From: an uncultured Lachnospiraceae bacterium
GTDB taxonomy: Bacteria > Bacillota > Clostridia > Lachnospirales > Lachnospiraceae
Reading direction: 5' to 3'
DNA length: 54,737 bases
Assembly (NCBI GenBank): GCA_947177165.1
Contig: CAMWTP010000037.1
Location: 1-54,737 of the forward strand
The translations under genes and the position numbers were made by a program. Of the stretch, positions 43,358 through 51,919 are shown one piece after another. Positions within the stretch are counted from its first letter, which is position 1, and each line of letters begins with the position of its first letter. The notes under the pieces were generated by a model, which saw only the letters and a program-made list of their open reading frames with translations, had not been told where the DNA came from and ran no database searches.

Positions 43358-44608
43358 ATGTTGAAGATTAGGGCATCCAGGGCTTGTAGGGAAGCAGAAA
43401 ATAAATCAGGTGTTACCGAGGGATATTTGTTTAATGGTTATAGCAAGAGAAAGCTTTACTGTCTGTCAGAGACGTACGAGGAGCTCGCAAGACTGTATCG
43501 CGCAATACCGCAGTCGGACAAGATCTGCGGCGACAGAAAGGACTTGTTATACAGAAAGCAGCTTCAGGAGACCAAGGAGGTCTTTGCAAACCATCTTGAC
43601 GAGATATCAGGCGCTTTTGCAGATGTGGCGGATACAGTTGTGCATGTGAGTATGCCGCTGGCGCACAAGAGAAAGGCGCTGATACAGCACTTGAAAAGAC
43701 AGGGAATTGTGGTGCGCGGGCTGGTGTTTATAGAGGGCGGCGCTGCGGGGAGTTATGAATCAGGACCGGACGGCCGCTGTGGGAACAGAATCAGTATAGA
43801 GGCCCGTGCGGTCGGCAGGCACACCGTATCGGCAAGTGTGCTGGGAGAGTTTTTGTCAGGTTTCTTTGGCAGGAGGCTGGTGCCGTCCGCGGAGAGCGCG
43901 CTGGTGATCGGGAGGGGTTACAATACCTTTATTTATGAGGATGAGCCGAGGTACACACTCCTGAGCGCCATATCGAGAGCCGTCAGGGAGGACGAGAAAA
44001 TTTCTGGTGACAACTTCTCGCTGGAGGAATATAATCAGAGTCAGGTGGTTGTGATGCTTGCGGATGGCATGGGAAGCGGGGAGCTGGCCTGCAGGGACAG
44101 TCAGGCAGTCATTGAGTTTATGGAGCGTTTTCTGGAGGCGGGTTTTCAGAAAGAAAAAGCCTTCGCGATGGTCAATGGGGCGATCGCCGCACAGAACGGA
44201 TGCTGCAATCTCACGACGCTCGATGTGTGCGCGATGAACCTGCTGACGGGCGAGGCCGAGTTTGTCAAGGCAGGAGCGGCAGCAAGCTATATCAAGCGCG
44301 GAAACTGGGTGGACGAGGTGGCGGCGGACACGCTTCCGCTCGGAAGCATCGATGAATTGTGTCCGATTACGCAGAGCGTGCGGCTCGCGGACACGGACAT
44401 GCTGATCATGGTCTCCGACGGGATTTCGGATGCCATTGAGGATCAGGCCGCGGGCAGATTGCGGGAAATTATTTCGAGGAGTCCGATTCAAAATCCGAAA
44501 GAGATGGCAGATTATCTTCTGCGATATGCGATCAGCAGTCAGGGCGGGCGCATTCGTGATGACATGACCGTCCTCACCTGCTGCATCAAGCGGCGTGTCG
44601 GATTTTGA
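43358..44608 (+). CDS. spoIIE: SpoIIE-type PP2C phosphatase lacking the membrane domain
   Basis: A 416-residue protein. The C-terminal half is the PP2C domain, with metal-binding aspartates in VVVMLADGMGSGELA and MLIMVSDGISDAIED, as in SpoIIE, which dephosphorylates SpoIIAA to release sigma-F. The N-terminal 190 residues match the SpoIIE linker region. Bacillus SpoIIE is about 820 residues with ten membrane helices; here no hydrophobic helix is present and no missing part is found upstream. The protein would be soluble unless tethered by a partner. Location between divIC and tilS is canonical. ATG 43358 is used. Confidence 0.87.
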   Translation: MLKIRASRACREAENKSGVTEGYLFNGYSKRKLYCLSETYEELARLYRAIPQSDKICGDRKDLLYRKQLQETKEVFANHLDEISGAFADVADTVVHVSMPLAHKRKALIQHLKRQGIVVRGLVFIEGGAAGSYESGPDGRCGNRISIEARAVGRHTVSASVLGEFLSGFFGRRLVPSAESALVIGRGYNTFIYEDEPRYTLLSAISRAVREDEKISGDNFSLEEYNQSQVVVMLADGMGSGELACRDSQAVIEFMERFLEAGFQKEKAFAMVNGAIAAQNGCCNLTTLDVCAMNLLTGEAEFVKAGAAASYIKRGNWVDEVAADTLPLGSIDELCPITQSVRLADTDMLIMVSDGISDAIEDQAAGRLREIISRSPIQNPKEMADYLLRYAISSQGGRIRDDMTVLTCCIKRRVGF

Positions 44609-44639
44609 TGCACAGAGCGGGCAGGGAGATAGGATATCA

Positions 44640-46085
44640 ATGGTTGACAGGGTATTACAGTATATCAGAGAACATCATATGATCGAGGACGGAGACTGCA
44701 TCGTGGCGGGAGTGTCCGGAGGTGCAGACTCTGTCTGTCTCCTGCTGATGCTTCTTGAGATCCGCAAAGTGATTCCGATGGAAATTCGCGTGGTCCATGT
44801 CAATCATATGATTCGGGCAGATGCGGCAGAGGACGCGGATTACGTTCGAAAGCTGTGTCTTGCAAATAAGGTTTCGTTTACTTTGGCGGAGGAGGACGTG
44901 GAGGCAGTTGCGCACAGGCTTCATCTTTCGACAGAGGAGGCTGGCAGGGAGGTGCGCTACGCTGCATTTGAAAAAGAACTGGGGACAAGGAGAGGCAAAA
45001 TAGCGGTTGCCCACAACAAAAATGACAGTTGCGAGACCTTTTTGTTTCATCTGTTTCGGGGGACGTCGCTGAAGGGGCTGACCGGAATCCAGCCAGTGCG
45101 GGACAGGATTATCCGGCCGCTGCTGTGCCTCTCGAGAAGCGAGATTGAACTCTTTTTGCAGGCAGGAAATGTTTCCTATTGTATAGACAGCACGAATTTG
45201 GAGGATAATTATTCAAGGAACGTCATACGCCATCATATATTAGATACGGCTGTGCGCGAGATCAGTTCCGCGGCAGTCAGTCACATCAGTGACGCCTGCG
45301 ACCGGATGAATGAGGCATACGACTTGATCGCGGATATGACCCGGCAGGGCTTCGAAGCCTGCGTGACGGTAACATCGAAAGTGTATCATATTGATCGCGG
45401 AAAATTTCTGGGGCTTCACAAAACAATACAGGGCTATGTGGTGATGGAGACGCTTGCACAGGCCGCCGGGAGCAGAAAGGATCTGGGGACCGTTCATATC
45501 AGGCAGATTCGGGAGCTGTTAGACAGGCAGTGCGGAAGGTCGATTCAACTTCCGTATCAGCTGCGCGCAAAGCGGGATTATACGGGAGTCGGGATATACA
45601 GGGAGCCTGACAGACCGATGCAGGAGGTGGTTCTGTCGGAAATCGTTCTGTCGGAGGAGGAGAGAGCGGCGCTGACGGCGGGGAGAGAGCTGACTATCCT
45701 GGTGGGCGGACACCAGAAAATTGAGGCAAAATTAATTTTCGTGGAAAATAATGGTATTGATTTTAAAAATATTCCGCAAAAAAAGTATACGAAATGGTTT
45801 GATTATGATAAAATAGAAAGAAGTATTGCCATAAGAACGCGCAGGCCGGGCGATTATCTGACAGTGAATGCGGCCAATCAGCGCAAAACTCTGAAGGCAT
45901 ATTTTATTGATCACAAGATACCGCAGCCGGAGCGGGATCAGATTCGTCTTGTGGCGGACGGGAATCATATTATTTGGATTGTGGGGGAGCGCATCAGCAA
46001 TTACTACAAGGTCAGTGAGGCTACAAGAACGATTTTATCACTCACTTTTGAGGAGAATGTGCGGCAGCTGTCAGCGCGTGTATAG
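44640..46085 (+). CDS. tilS: tRNA(Ile)-lysidine synthase
   Basis: A 481-residue enzyme that converts C34 of the AUA-reading tRNA-Ile to lysidine, an essential step. The P-loop-like ATP-pyrophosphatase motif is GVSGGADSVCLL near residue 24. The TilS central and C-terminal domains follow (RTRRPGDYLTVN, LKAYFIDHKIP). ATG 44640 has GGGAG upstream; an in-frame GTG at 44595 overlaps spoIIE. Confidence 0.93.
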   Translation: MVDRVLQYIREHHMIEDGDCIVAGVSGGADSVCLLLMLLEIRKVIPMEIRVVHVNHMIRADAAEDADYVRKLCLANKVSFTLAEEDVEAVAHRLHLSTEEAGREVRYAAFEKELGTRRGKIAVAHNKNDSCETFLFHLFRGTSLKGLTGIQPVRDRIIRPLLCLSRSEIELFLQAGNVSYCIDSTNLEDNYSRNVIRHHILDTAVREISSAAVSHISDACDRMNEAYDLIADMTRQGFEACVTVTSKVYHIDRGKFLGLHKTIQGYVVMETLAQAAGSRKDLGTVHIRQIRELLDRQCGRSIQLPYQLRAKRDYTGVGIYREPDRPMQEVVLSEIVLSEEERAALTAGRELTILVGGHQKIEAKLIFVENNGIDFKNIPQKKYTKWFDYDKIERSIAIRTRRPGDYLTVNAANQRKTLKAYFIDHKIPQPERDQIRLVADGNHIIWIVGERISNYYKVSEATRTILSLTFEENVRQLSARV

Positions 46086-46177
46086 AAGGCGTATCGAAGG
46101 CACAACAAAAGCAGTGGGAATACGTATGATAATGTATGCTCGGTTTTGCGGGCAGGATAACAAAGGAGGGCTCGAAT

Positions 46178-46702
46178 ATGGCTGAGAGAATCAGAGTCAT
46201 GTTGACGGAGGAAGAGGTGGACACTAGGATAAAGGAGATCGGTGAGCAGATCAGCCGCGACTATGCAGGCAGACAGGTTCATTTGGTGTGTGTGCTCAAG
46301 GGGGGCAGTTTTTTTCTGTGTGAGCTTGCCAAGCGTATCACAGTGCCGGTGTCACTGGACTTTATGTCAGTGTCAAGCTACGGCAGCAATACGAAGTCGA
46401 GCGGAGTTGTCAAGATTGTGAAGGACCTTGACGAGCCGCTGAAGGACAAGGATGTCATTGTCGTGGAGGACATCGTGGATTCCGGAAGGACGCTGAGCTA
46501 TCTGCTGGAACTGTTAGGGCAGCGCGGACCGGGCAGTATGAAGCTCTGCACGCTGCTTGACAAACCGGAGCGGCGTGTTGTCGATGTGAAGGTGGATTAC
46601 ACAGGGTTTGAGATACCGGATGAGTTTGTCGTGGGTTATGGTCTTGACTATGACCAGCGGTACAGGAATCTGCCATATATCGGCGTGGTTGAGCTTGACT
46701 GA
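46178..46702 (+). CDS. hpt: Hypoxanthine phosphoribosyltransferase
   Basis: A 174-residue purine-salvage enzyme that joins hypoxanthine or guanine to PRPP. The PRPP-binding motif is [14 protein letters not shown], and the purine-site region [19 protein letters not shown] is present. ATG 46178 has AAAGGAGGG upstream. The order tilS-hpt-ftsH is conserved in Firmicutes. Confidence 0.94.
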   Translation: MAERIRVMLTEEEVDTRIKEIGEQISRDYAGRQVHLVCVLKGGSFFLCELAKRITVPVSLDFMSVSSYGSNTKSSGVVKIVKDLDEPLKDKDVIVVEDIVDSGRTLSYLLELLGQRGPGSMKLCTLLDKPERRVVDVKVDYTGFEIPDEFVVGYGLDYDQRYRNLPYIGVVELD

Positions 46703-46737
46703 TTCTTAATTGTGATAGGACTAGAAGGAGACAGAAA

Positions 46738-48540
46738 TTGGGAAAAGGTGCAAAAGGAATTAATTTAACATTTATTTTTATATTGATACTGGTGCTGGTG
46801 CTGATCTGGGCGAGCACCAACACCGGAAGCGGCGGTTCCTACACGATGGCACAGTTTGTGTCTGAGATGGAGGAAGGACTGGTCGTGGATGTGGAGATTC
46901 ATCCGAATGCACAGGTGCCGACGGGTATGCTGCGCATTACGATGAAGGATAAGCAGCAGAGAAATCTCTATGTGTCCGATGTCGTCGAGGCGCAGGAGAT
47001 TGTGAAGAGCTATAACATAGAGCCGATCGTGCGCGATGTGCCGCAGGAAAACTGGTTTATCACAGAGCTGCTTCCGCTGTTGATGCTGCTGGTTGTCGTG
47101 GTGTTCATGTTCAGCATGATGAATGCTCAGAATGCTGGAAACAGCGGCGGCAAGATGATGAATTTCGGAAAGAGCAGGGCACGTCTCATGACCGGCGGCG
47201 AGGTCACATTGAAGGATGTGGCAGGTCTCAAGGAGGAGAAGGAGGATCTTGAGGAAATCGTTGACTTCTTAAAGGATCCCGGCAAGTATACGAAGGTCGG
47301 GGCGAGAATCCCGAAAGGCGTGCTTCTTGAAGGTGCGCCCGGTACTGGTAAGACGCTGTTGGCAAAAGCGATCGCGGGCGAGGCGAATGTGCCGTTTTTC
47401 TCGATATCGGGCTCTGATTTCGTGGAGATGTTTGTCGGCGTCGGCGCGTCGCGAGTGCGTGACCTGTTTGCGGAGGCGAAGAAGAACGCTCCCTGTATCG
47501 TGTTTATCGATGAGATCGACGCGGTGGCGAGACGGCGCGGTACCGGTATGGGCGGCGGCCACGACGAGCGTGAGCAGACTTTGAACCAGATGCTTGTGGA
47601 GATGGACGGATTTGGCACGAACGAGGGAATTATCGTGATGGCGGCGACGAACCGCGTCGATATCCTTGATCCGGCGATCCTGCGTCCGGGACGTTTTGAC
47701 AGAAAAATCACAGTGTCGCCGCCAGATGTGGGCGGCCGGGAGGAAATCCTCAATGTGCACGCTAAGAACAAGCCGCTTTCTGAGGATGTGAACTTAAAGC
47801 AGGTAGCACAGACGACAGCGGGCTTTACAGGGGCAGATCTCGAAAATCTTTTGAATGAATCGGCAATTCTTGCAGCGAAAGAAAATCGCGTTTTTATTAA
47901 GCAGGACGATATCAAGAAGGCATTCATCAAGGTCGGCATCGGCGCGGAGAAGAAGAGCCGTATCATATCAGAAAAGGAAAAGAAGATTACGGCCTACCAC
48001 GAGGCAGGACATGCGATATTGTTCCATGTGCTCCCTGATGTGGGACCAGTCTATACAGTGTCCATCATACCGACGGGACTTGGCGCTGCAGGCTACACGA
48101 TGCCGCTTCCGGAGCGGGACGAGATGTTTAATACCAAGGGCAGAATGCTGCAGGATATCATGGTTTCGCTTGGCGGGCGCATCGCGGAGGAAATCATTTT
48201 TGACGATGTGACGACGGGTGCATCGAGTGATATCAAGAAGGCGACCAAGGTGGCGAGAGCCATGGTGACAAAGTACGGTTTTTCGGACAATATCGGTGTC
48301 ATCAACTATGATGAGGATGACAACGAAGTGTTTATCGGGCGCGATTTGGCCCATACAAGAAGTCATTCCGAGGCAGTTGCGGGCGAGATCGATGTCGAGG
48401 TGAAGGCGATCGTGGACGACTGCTACAAGAAGGCAAAGGACATCATCATGAAACATGAAAATGTGCTTCACGCCTGCGCGGATCTTCTGCTGGAGAAGGA
48501 GAAGATCGGCCGGGAAGAGTTTGAGGCATTGTTTGCATAA
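46738..48540 (+). CDS. ftsH: ATP-dependent zinc metalloprotease FtsH
   Basis: A 600-residue membrane AAA protease. Two membrane helices (about 10-28 and 104-124) flank a small extracellular domain. The AAA module has Walker A GAPGTGKT, Walker [12 protein letters not shown] and the second region of homology (RPGRFDRKI). The protease has the zinc motif HEAGH. It degrades misfolded membrane and regulatory proteins. The start is TTG 46738, with AAGGAGA upstream. A terminator follows at 48546. Confidence 0.95.
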   Translation: MGKGAKGINLTFIFILILVLVLIWASTNTGSGGSYTMAQFVSEMEEGLVVDVEIHPNAQVPTGMLRITMKDKQQRNLYVSDVVEAQEIVKSYNIEPIVRDVPQENWFITELLPLLMLLVVVVFMFSMMNAQNAGNSGGKMMNFGKSRARLMTGGEVTLKDVAGLKEEKEDLEEIVDFLKDPGKYTKVGARIPKGVLLEGAPGTGKTLLAKAIAGEANVPFFSISGSDFVEMFVGVGASRVRDLFAEAKKNAPCIVFIDEIDAVARRRGTGMGGGHDEREQTLNQMLVEMDGFGTNEGIIVMAATNRVDILDPAILRPGRFDRKITVSPPDVGGREEILNVHAKNKPLSEDVNLKQVAQTTAGFTGADLENLLNESAILAAKENRVFIKQDDIKKAFIKVGIGAEKKSRIISEKEKKITAYHEAGHAILFHVLPDVGPVYTVSIIPTGLGAAGYTMPLPERDEMFNTKGRMLQDIMVSLGGRIAEEIIFDDVTTGASSDIKKATKVARAMVTKYGFSDNIGVINYDEDDNEVFIGRDLAHTRSHSEAVAGEIDVEVKAIVDDCYKKAKDIIMKHENVLHACADLLLEKEKIGREEFEALFA

Positions 48541-48545
48541 TTAAG

Positions 48546-48576
48546 ACAGCCATCTGCAGGGAATGCAGGTGGCTGT
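48546..48576 (+). terminator. Terminator after ftsH
   Basis: ACAGCCATCTGCA (48546-48558) pairs with TGCAGGTGGCTGT (48564-48576) with one T-G pair. The following TGTGTTATAT is a weak T-run. Confidence 0.7.
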
Positions 48577-48596
48577 TGTGTTATATAGCGGCCATT

Positions 48597-48645
48597 AGGA
48601 ACTGTTAAGGAATTACTTGTCATGAGTAATTTATTAGCAGTTCCT
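48597..48645. repeat. Short palindrome with family-B repeat ends
   Basis: AGGAACTGTTAAGGAATTACT and AGTAATTTATTAGCAGTTCCT are inverted with a few mismatches around about 7 nt. The ends match the 153-bp palindrome at 18147-18299 (AGGAACTGTTAA, then GAATTA), so it looks like an internally deleted family member. Confidence 0.6.
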
Positions 48646-48790
48646 TAGGGCAGATGCGGGGATTATATGGACTGTGACGGCATTTCCATCATGTTTTCAT
48701 GATCGAAGGAGGGAATGGAATAAGGCGTTTTCAAGAAACGGATTTTGATCAGCTTTGATTGGTAATAATATTTGAAAATGGTAATATAAT

Positions 48791-48828
48791 AAGAGATGCA
48801 ACAATTTGATGAAATTGTTGCATCTCTT
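48791..48828. repeat. Left recombination site (IR1) of the predicted invertible segment
   Basis: A perfect 17-bp inverted repeat, AAGAGATGCAACAATTT (48791-48807) and its complement (48812-48828), around the asymmetric centre GATG. A 29-bp core (48796-48824) matches the right site at 49752-49780 in reverse orientation with one mismatch. Confidence 0.8.
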
Positions 48829-48841
48829 GCTTACACACTAT

Positions 48842-48869
48842 ATATCGGTGGGGTCTCTCAAAAACTTTA
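48842..48869 (-). promoter_or_regulatory. Sigma-D (flagellar) promoter inside the invertible segment
   Basis: On the minus strand TAAAGTTT, with TAAA at 48869-48866, then 17 nt, then CCGATAT at 48848-48842. This fits the Bacillus sigma-D pattern (TAAA, 14-16 nt, gCCGATAT). It lies 13 bp inside the left site and reads out across it. No gene in that direction needs a flagellar promoter. Confidence 0.75.
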
Positions 48870-49063
48870 GCCCTTTTTTCTATTTTTTTCTAATTTTATA
48901 TATTTTCTTATAATCTTTTCAATTATTGGGAATACGGAATGTCTGTGTTTTCCGCTCTGTTTGCTGAGGAAATCCTGTGAAATGCGCGATAAGCGCTCGA
49001 AAAAGCCCTGACGGTGTGGCTGCCATGGCATACATAGATTATGACATACTGTATCATGGTGTG
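48870..49063. other. AT-rich stretch inside the invertible segment
   Basis: This lies between the sigma-D promoter and the recombinase stop. The left part is nearly all A/T. On the minus strand TTGAAA (48922-48917), 16 bp, and TATAAA (48900-48895) could form a sigma-A promoter in tandem with the sigma-D one. No convincing gene is present. Confidence 0.4.
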
Positions 49064-49663
49064 TCAGGCGACAGCACTTTGATAGATATTGCGGTATACA
49101 TCGTCCTTGTCGTCCTGCTCGATACACAGGTAACGTTTGGTGATCGCGAGTGAAGAGTGGTTGAAAATGACCATAATCACAATCGGATCATTTCCCTGCT
49201 TCCACGCGTGGTAGCCAAAGGTCTTGCGCAGGGAGTGGCAGCTGATGTGGCCTTCGATGCCGACCGCCTCTGCGGCGTCAGTGATCATGCGGTAGGCCTG
49301 GAACCGCGAAAGGGGGGAATCTGCTTTCCTGGGACTTGGAAACAGGTAAGGATTTCCATTCTGATACATTTCTGTCTTGATGAGTTCTTGGCGGTACTTT
49401 ATGAGCACCAGTCTTACCTCGTGATTCAGGAGAACCCGGTTTTCTTTTCCGGTCTTGCGCTCTTTGATTGTGATATGCTCCTGCACGTTGTTGTTCTGGT
49501 AGACGTCGTCGTAGGTAAGGTTCAGGATATCGCTGATACGCAGGGCGGTATTTAATCCTACAATAATAATGGCGTAGTTGCGCATATTTGGTTTGTTGTT
49601 CTGGTAATAATTCTTGAAGTTCTGTAATTTCTGTTTGTCTCTGATCGGTTCTGTAGTACTCAT
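49064..49663 (-). CDS. Small FimB-like tyrosine recombinase, probable flagellin-switch invertase
   Basis: A 199-residue site-specific recombinase of about FimB/FimE size, without the usual N-terminal core-binding domain of longer integrases. The catalytic set is complete: R42 (TALRISD), K70 (ERKTGK), H143 and R146 (HSLRK), H169 (FNHSS) and Y178 (KRYL). A GGAAAGGAAC site precedes the ATG. The gene sits between the two inverted sites, so it would be inverted together with the promoter. No excisionase, phage or plasmid gene is nearby, which argues against an integrative element. Confidence 0.82.
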   Translation of the reverse strand: MSTTEPIRDKQKLQNFKNYYQNNKPNMRNYAIIIVGLNTALRISDILNLTYDDVYQNNNVQEHITIKERKTGKENRVLLNHEVRLVLIKYRQELIKTEMYQNGNPYLFPSPRKADSPLSRFQAYRMITDAAEAVGIEGHISCHSLRKTFGYHAWKQGNDPIVIMVIFNHSSLAITKRYLCIEQDDKDDVYRNIYQSAVA

Positions 49664-49751
49664 AATGTTTGTTCCTTTCCTTGAAAATGGGTCAATGCTG
49701 TTCCTTCAGCTGCCGCGTAGTACTGTATAACTTTACTACTGGTGTGCAGCT

Positions 49752-49780
49752 GATGCAACAATTTCATCAAAATGTTGCAT
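49752..49780. repeat. Right recombination site (IR2) of the predicted invertible segment
   Basis: A 29-bp site starting GATGCAACAATTT, with centre CATC and ending TGTTGCAT. It equals the reverse complement of 48796-48824 except for one base. It ends 56 bp before csrA, and no promoter is recognisable between the site and csrA. Confidence 0.8.
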
Positions 49781-49836
49781 GGTAAGAAGCAAGGATGCAC
49801 ATGAATGGAATCATGAAAAAACAAGGAGGTTTTGCA

Positions 49837-50034
49837 ATGCTTAGATTATCAGTAAACAAAAACGAGTACCTTATGGTAGGCCAGAATGTCAGGATCACTT
49901 TTCTGGGAGGCAATGAAAACACACTCAAATTGATGGTGGACGCTCCGAAGGAGATCAATGTGGCGAGAGGAAAGGCGATCGAGAAGAGAGCCGCCGCAAA
50001 ACAGCTCGCAGAGAACAGTGAGTGTCTCGTCTGA
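49837..50034 (+). CDS. csrA: Carbon storage regulator CsrA
   Basis: A 65-residue RNA-binding protein, starting MLRLSVNKNEYLMVGQNV with the APKEINVARG block. L4 and R44, both important for RNA contact, are present; residue 43 is A where H is common. In Bacillus CsrA binds the flagellin leader and blocks translation until FliW removes it. Here the flagellin genes follow directly, and fliW is not adjacent. AAGGAGG precedes ATG 49837. Confidence 0.87.
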   Translation: MLRLSVNKNEYLMVGQNVRITFLGGNENTLKLMVDAPKEINVARGKAIEKRAAAKQLAENSECLV

Positions 50035-50338
50035 ACACTGACGAAGTATGGCTCAAGGCTACGGTGAAAACCGCAGGTGCCTGGTAAAAAACACTGGGAT
50101 ACCGGCACCTGTGGATTGCACATAGAGGAATCAGGATGAACCATCAGGATTCACAGACAATTAAATATGGAAAAAATAAAAACAAGTAACTAAAAACCAG
50201 CAAAGATGGGCAACGGACTGCCCATGACAGAAACGTGGTTAAGATATTGCGCAGCTCATTATGGGACATAGACATTCCTGGTCGGTGTCCTGTACCAGCT
50301 CAGAATGTCTTCCCGTTTATTACACGGAGGTAATTATT
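50035..50338 (+). promoter_or_regulatory. Structured leader of the first flagellin gene with candidate CsrA sites
   Basis: A gene-free 304-bp leader. It contains a perfect stem, CAGGTGCC against GGCACCTG (about 50079-50114), a GAATC/GATTC hairpin near 50130, and the hairpin ATGGGCA (50206-50212) and TGCCCAT (50219-50225) with loop ACGGAC. The Shine-Dalgarno lies in ACACGGAGG. Loop GGA and ACACGGAGG resemble CsrA targets. I see no sigma-D promoter here and no terminator after csrA, so transcription probably enters from upstream. Confidence 0.65.
50206..50225 (+). promoter_or_regulatory. CsrA-type GGA-loop hairpin, first flagellin leader
   Basis: A 7-bp perfect stem with loop ACGGAC. The equivalent hairpin upstream of the second flagellin keeps the stem through a C-G to T-A change, evidence that the RNA fold matters. 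Confidence 0.6.
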
Positions 50339-51919
50339 ATGGTAGTACAGCACAATCTCAGAGCAATGAATTCTAACAGAATGTTGGGCATCACACAGGG
50401 AACTCTTTCCAAATCAGCAGAAAAGCTTTCATCGGGCTACAAGGTAAACAGGGCGGCCGATGACGCAGCAGGTCTTGCAATTTCCGAAAAAATGAGAAAA
50501 CAGATAAGGGGACTTTCACAGGCGTCTCTGAATGCAGAGGACGGCATCAGCGCAGTACAGACAGCGGAGGGCGCACTGACAGAAGTTCATGATATGTTAC
50601 AGAGAATGAATGAGCTGGCAGTAAAGGCTGCAAATGGCACAAACGCAATTTCTGACCGCCAGACGATTCAGGACGAGGTTGACCAGCTTTTGACTGAAAT
50701 TGATCGTGTAGCAGAGACAACCAAGTTTAATGAGACATATCTCTTAAAGGGCGATAAGGATACTGTGAAGAAGTACATCAGTGCAAAGGATGCAGGTCTC
50801 GATGGCGTATTGTCAGAAGGCGCTACAAAGGCAACTTTCACGACAGCGGCGTTAAAGGTTGGCGATACCGTACAGATTGCAGGAAAAACTTATACAATTG
50901 GTGAGTATGTAGCAGATCCTGATGCTGATAAATTTGAGCATATTACGGCTTCTCTTATGCAGGCAAAGGCTGGTGAGCAGATAACATTGGACGGTGTACA
51001 ATATACAGTTGTTGATACCGCAGCAGAGGAGAATACAGATAAGAATTATTTGTTGAAAAATAATATTACAGCCAAGATCACCGAGGGGAGTCATGCGGTT
51101 TACAAGGGCGTTGACTATTACGCCATGAAAGATACTGCGGATCCAAAGACGGGCAAGGATACGCTTAAGGCCGACGGAACCGTTGATTATGCCGCTTCCA
51201 ATCCGAATGGCATAGATGATGCGAATGCAAATGTAATCACAGCACATAAGGCATATCAGCTGATGCAGCAGGAATTAATTCTGGCGAACAATATCGGTAC
51301 AGATGTAAAACAGGCTGATGTCAAAGATGCAAATGTGAAATCAGTAGATCCGGCTGATTCTACAAAGACAAATGCCATAGCTGGATATGGCGCTGCCATT
51401 GCACAGGGAACTATGGCTGCTCAGAAGACAATAAACGATCTTGCATATGGAGCAAATCCAGTTGATAAAATTACATTTCTTATCGAGAAAGGTCAGGTAA
51501 ATGTCAAGGAAGACTTAAATTTCAGTCTCCATGTAGGTGCGGACGCGGACATGACCAACAAGATCGGGGTGGGCATCAAGGCACTTGACACGGCAGGACT
51601 GGGCATCAAGGGCTTAAACGTAAAGGATACAACCGGGGCAGCCGCTACCTACGCAATTGACTCCATTGCGGACGCAGTCGCTACAGTATCTGCACAGCGT
51701 TCACTGCTTGGTGCCGTTCAGAACAGATTGGAGCACACCATCAACAATCTGGACAATGTAGTGGAGAATACGACAGCAGCAGAAAGCCAGATCCGCGATA
51801 CAGATATGGCAACAGAGATGGTGAAGTACTCGAACGCTAACATTCTCTCGCAGGCAGGGCAGTCAATGCTCGCACAGTCAAATCAGGCAAATCAGGGCGT
51901 ACTTAGTCTCCTGGGCTAA
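50339..51919 (+). CDS. fliC: Flagellin, first copy
   Basis: A 526-residue flagellin. Residues 1-150 form the conserved D0/D1 N-terminus (MVVQHNLRAMNSNRMLGITQ, INRA-type helix VNRAADDAAGLAISEKM), and the last 100 residues form the C-terminal D1/D0 (ending QANQGVLSLLG). The central 270 residues are the surface-exposed variable part and include VGDTVQIAGKTYTIGEY. Flagellins polymerise into the filament. ATG 50339 has ACGGAGG upstream. It is near identical to the second copy at both ends and differs in the centre. Confidence 0.95.
   Translation: MVVQHNLRAMNSNRMLGITQGTLSKSAEKLSSGYKVNRAADDAAGLAISEKMRKQIRGLSQASLNAEDGISAVQTAEGALTEVHDMLQRMNELAVKAANGTNAISDRQTIQDEVDQLLTEIDRVAETTKFNETYLLKGDKDTVKKYISAKDAGLDGVLSEGATKATFTTAALKVGDTVQIAGKTYTIGEYVADPDADKFEHITASLMQAKAGEQITLDGVQYTVVDTAAEENTDKNYLLKNNITAKITEGSHAVYKGVDYYAMKDTADPKTGKDTLKADGTVDYAASNPNGIDDANANVITAHKAYQLMQQELILANNIGTDVKQADVKDANVKSVDPADSTKTNAIAGYGAAIAQGTMAAQKTINDLAYGANPVDKITFLIEKGQVNVKEDLNFSLHVGADADMTNKIGVGIKALDTAGLGIKGLNVKDTTGAAATYAIDSIADAVATVSAQRSLLGAVQNRLEHTINNLDNVVENTTAAESQIRDTDMATEMVKYSNANILSQAGQSMLAQSNQANQGVLSLLG

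Larger units (their letters stand above)
48541..48790. other. Intergenic region between ftsH and the left recombination site
   Basis: The gene-free stretch runs from 48541 to 49063. This outer part holds the ftsH terminator (48546-48576), a family-B palindrome (48597-48645), and 145 bp with no recognisable feature. The part inside the predicted invertible segment is described separately. Confidence 0.5.
48791..49780. mobile_element. Predicted invertible DNA segment (flagellin switch)
   Basis: Two near-identical sites in opposite orientation bracket a tyrosine recombinase gene and an outward-pointing sigma-D promoter. The site centres are GATG and CATC, reverse complements, so recombination would invert the roughly 950 bp between them rather than delete it. 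In the orientation given, the promoter points left, away from csrA and the flagellins; inversion would point it into them. Inversion is inferred from architecture, not shown. Confidence 0.72.

Noticed and set aside
48791..48828. IR1 read simply as a terminator for the recombinase gene
   Set aside because: The T-run is poor, and a near-identical site in inverse orientation occurs on the other side of the gene, which a terminator does not explain.
48867..49127. Minus-strand open frame inside the invertible segment overlapping the recombinase 3' end
   Set aside because: It overlaps the recombinase, has no ribosome-binding site, is rich in basic and AT-driven codons at its end, and resembles no family. 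The sigma-D promoter lies across its 3' end.
49064..49663. Recombinase as integrase of a prophage or integrative element
   Set aside because: It lacks the N-terminal core-binding domain, no phage or transfer genes are near, and there is no tRNA gene or direct-repeat att pair.
49681..49740. Rightward promoter for csrA at TATAAC (49726-49731)
   Set aside because: No -35 at acceptable distance (TTGAAA is 39 bp upstream) and no sigma-D match on the plus strand.
50035..50338. Separate sigma-D promoter for the first flagellin
   Set aside because: TAAA motifs occur near 50180 but no CCGATA-type -10 follows at the right distance.
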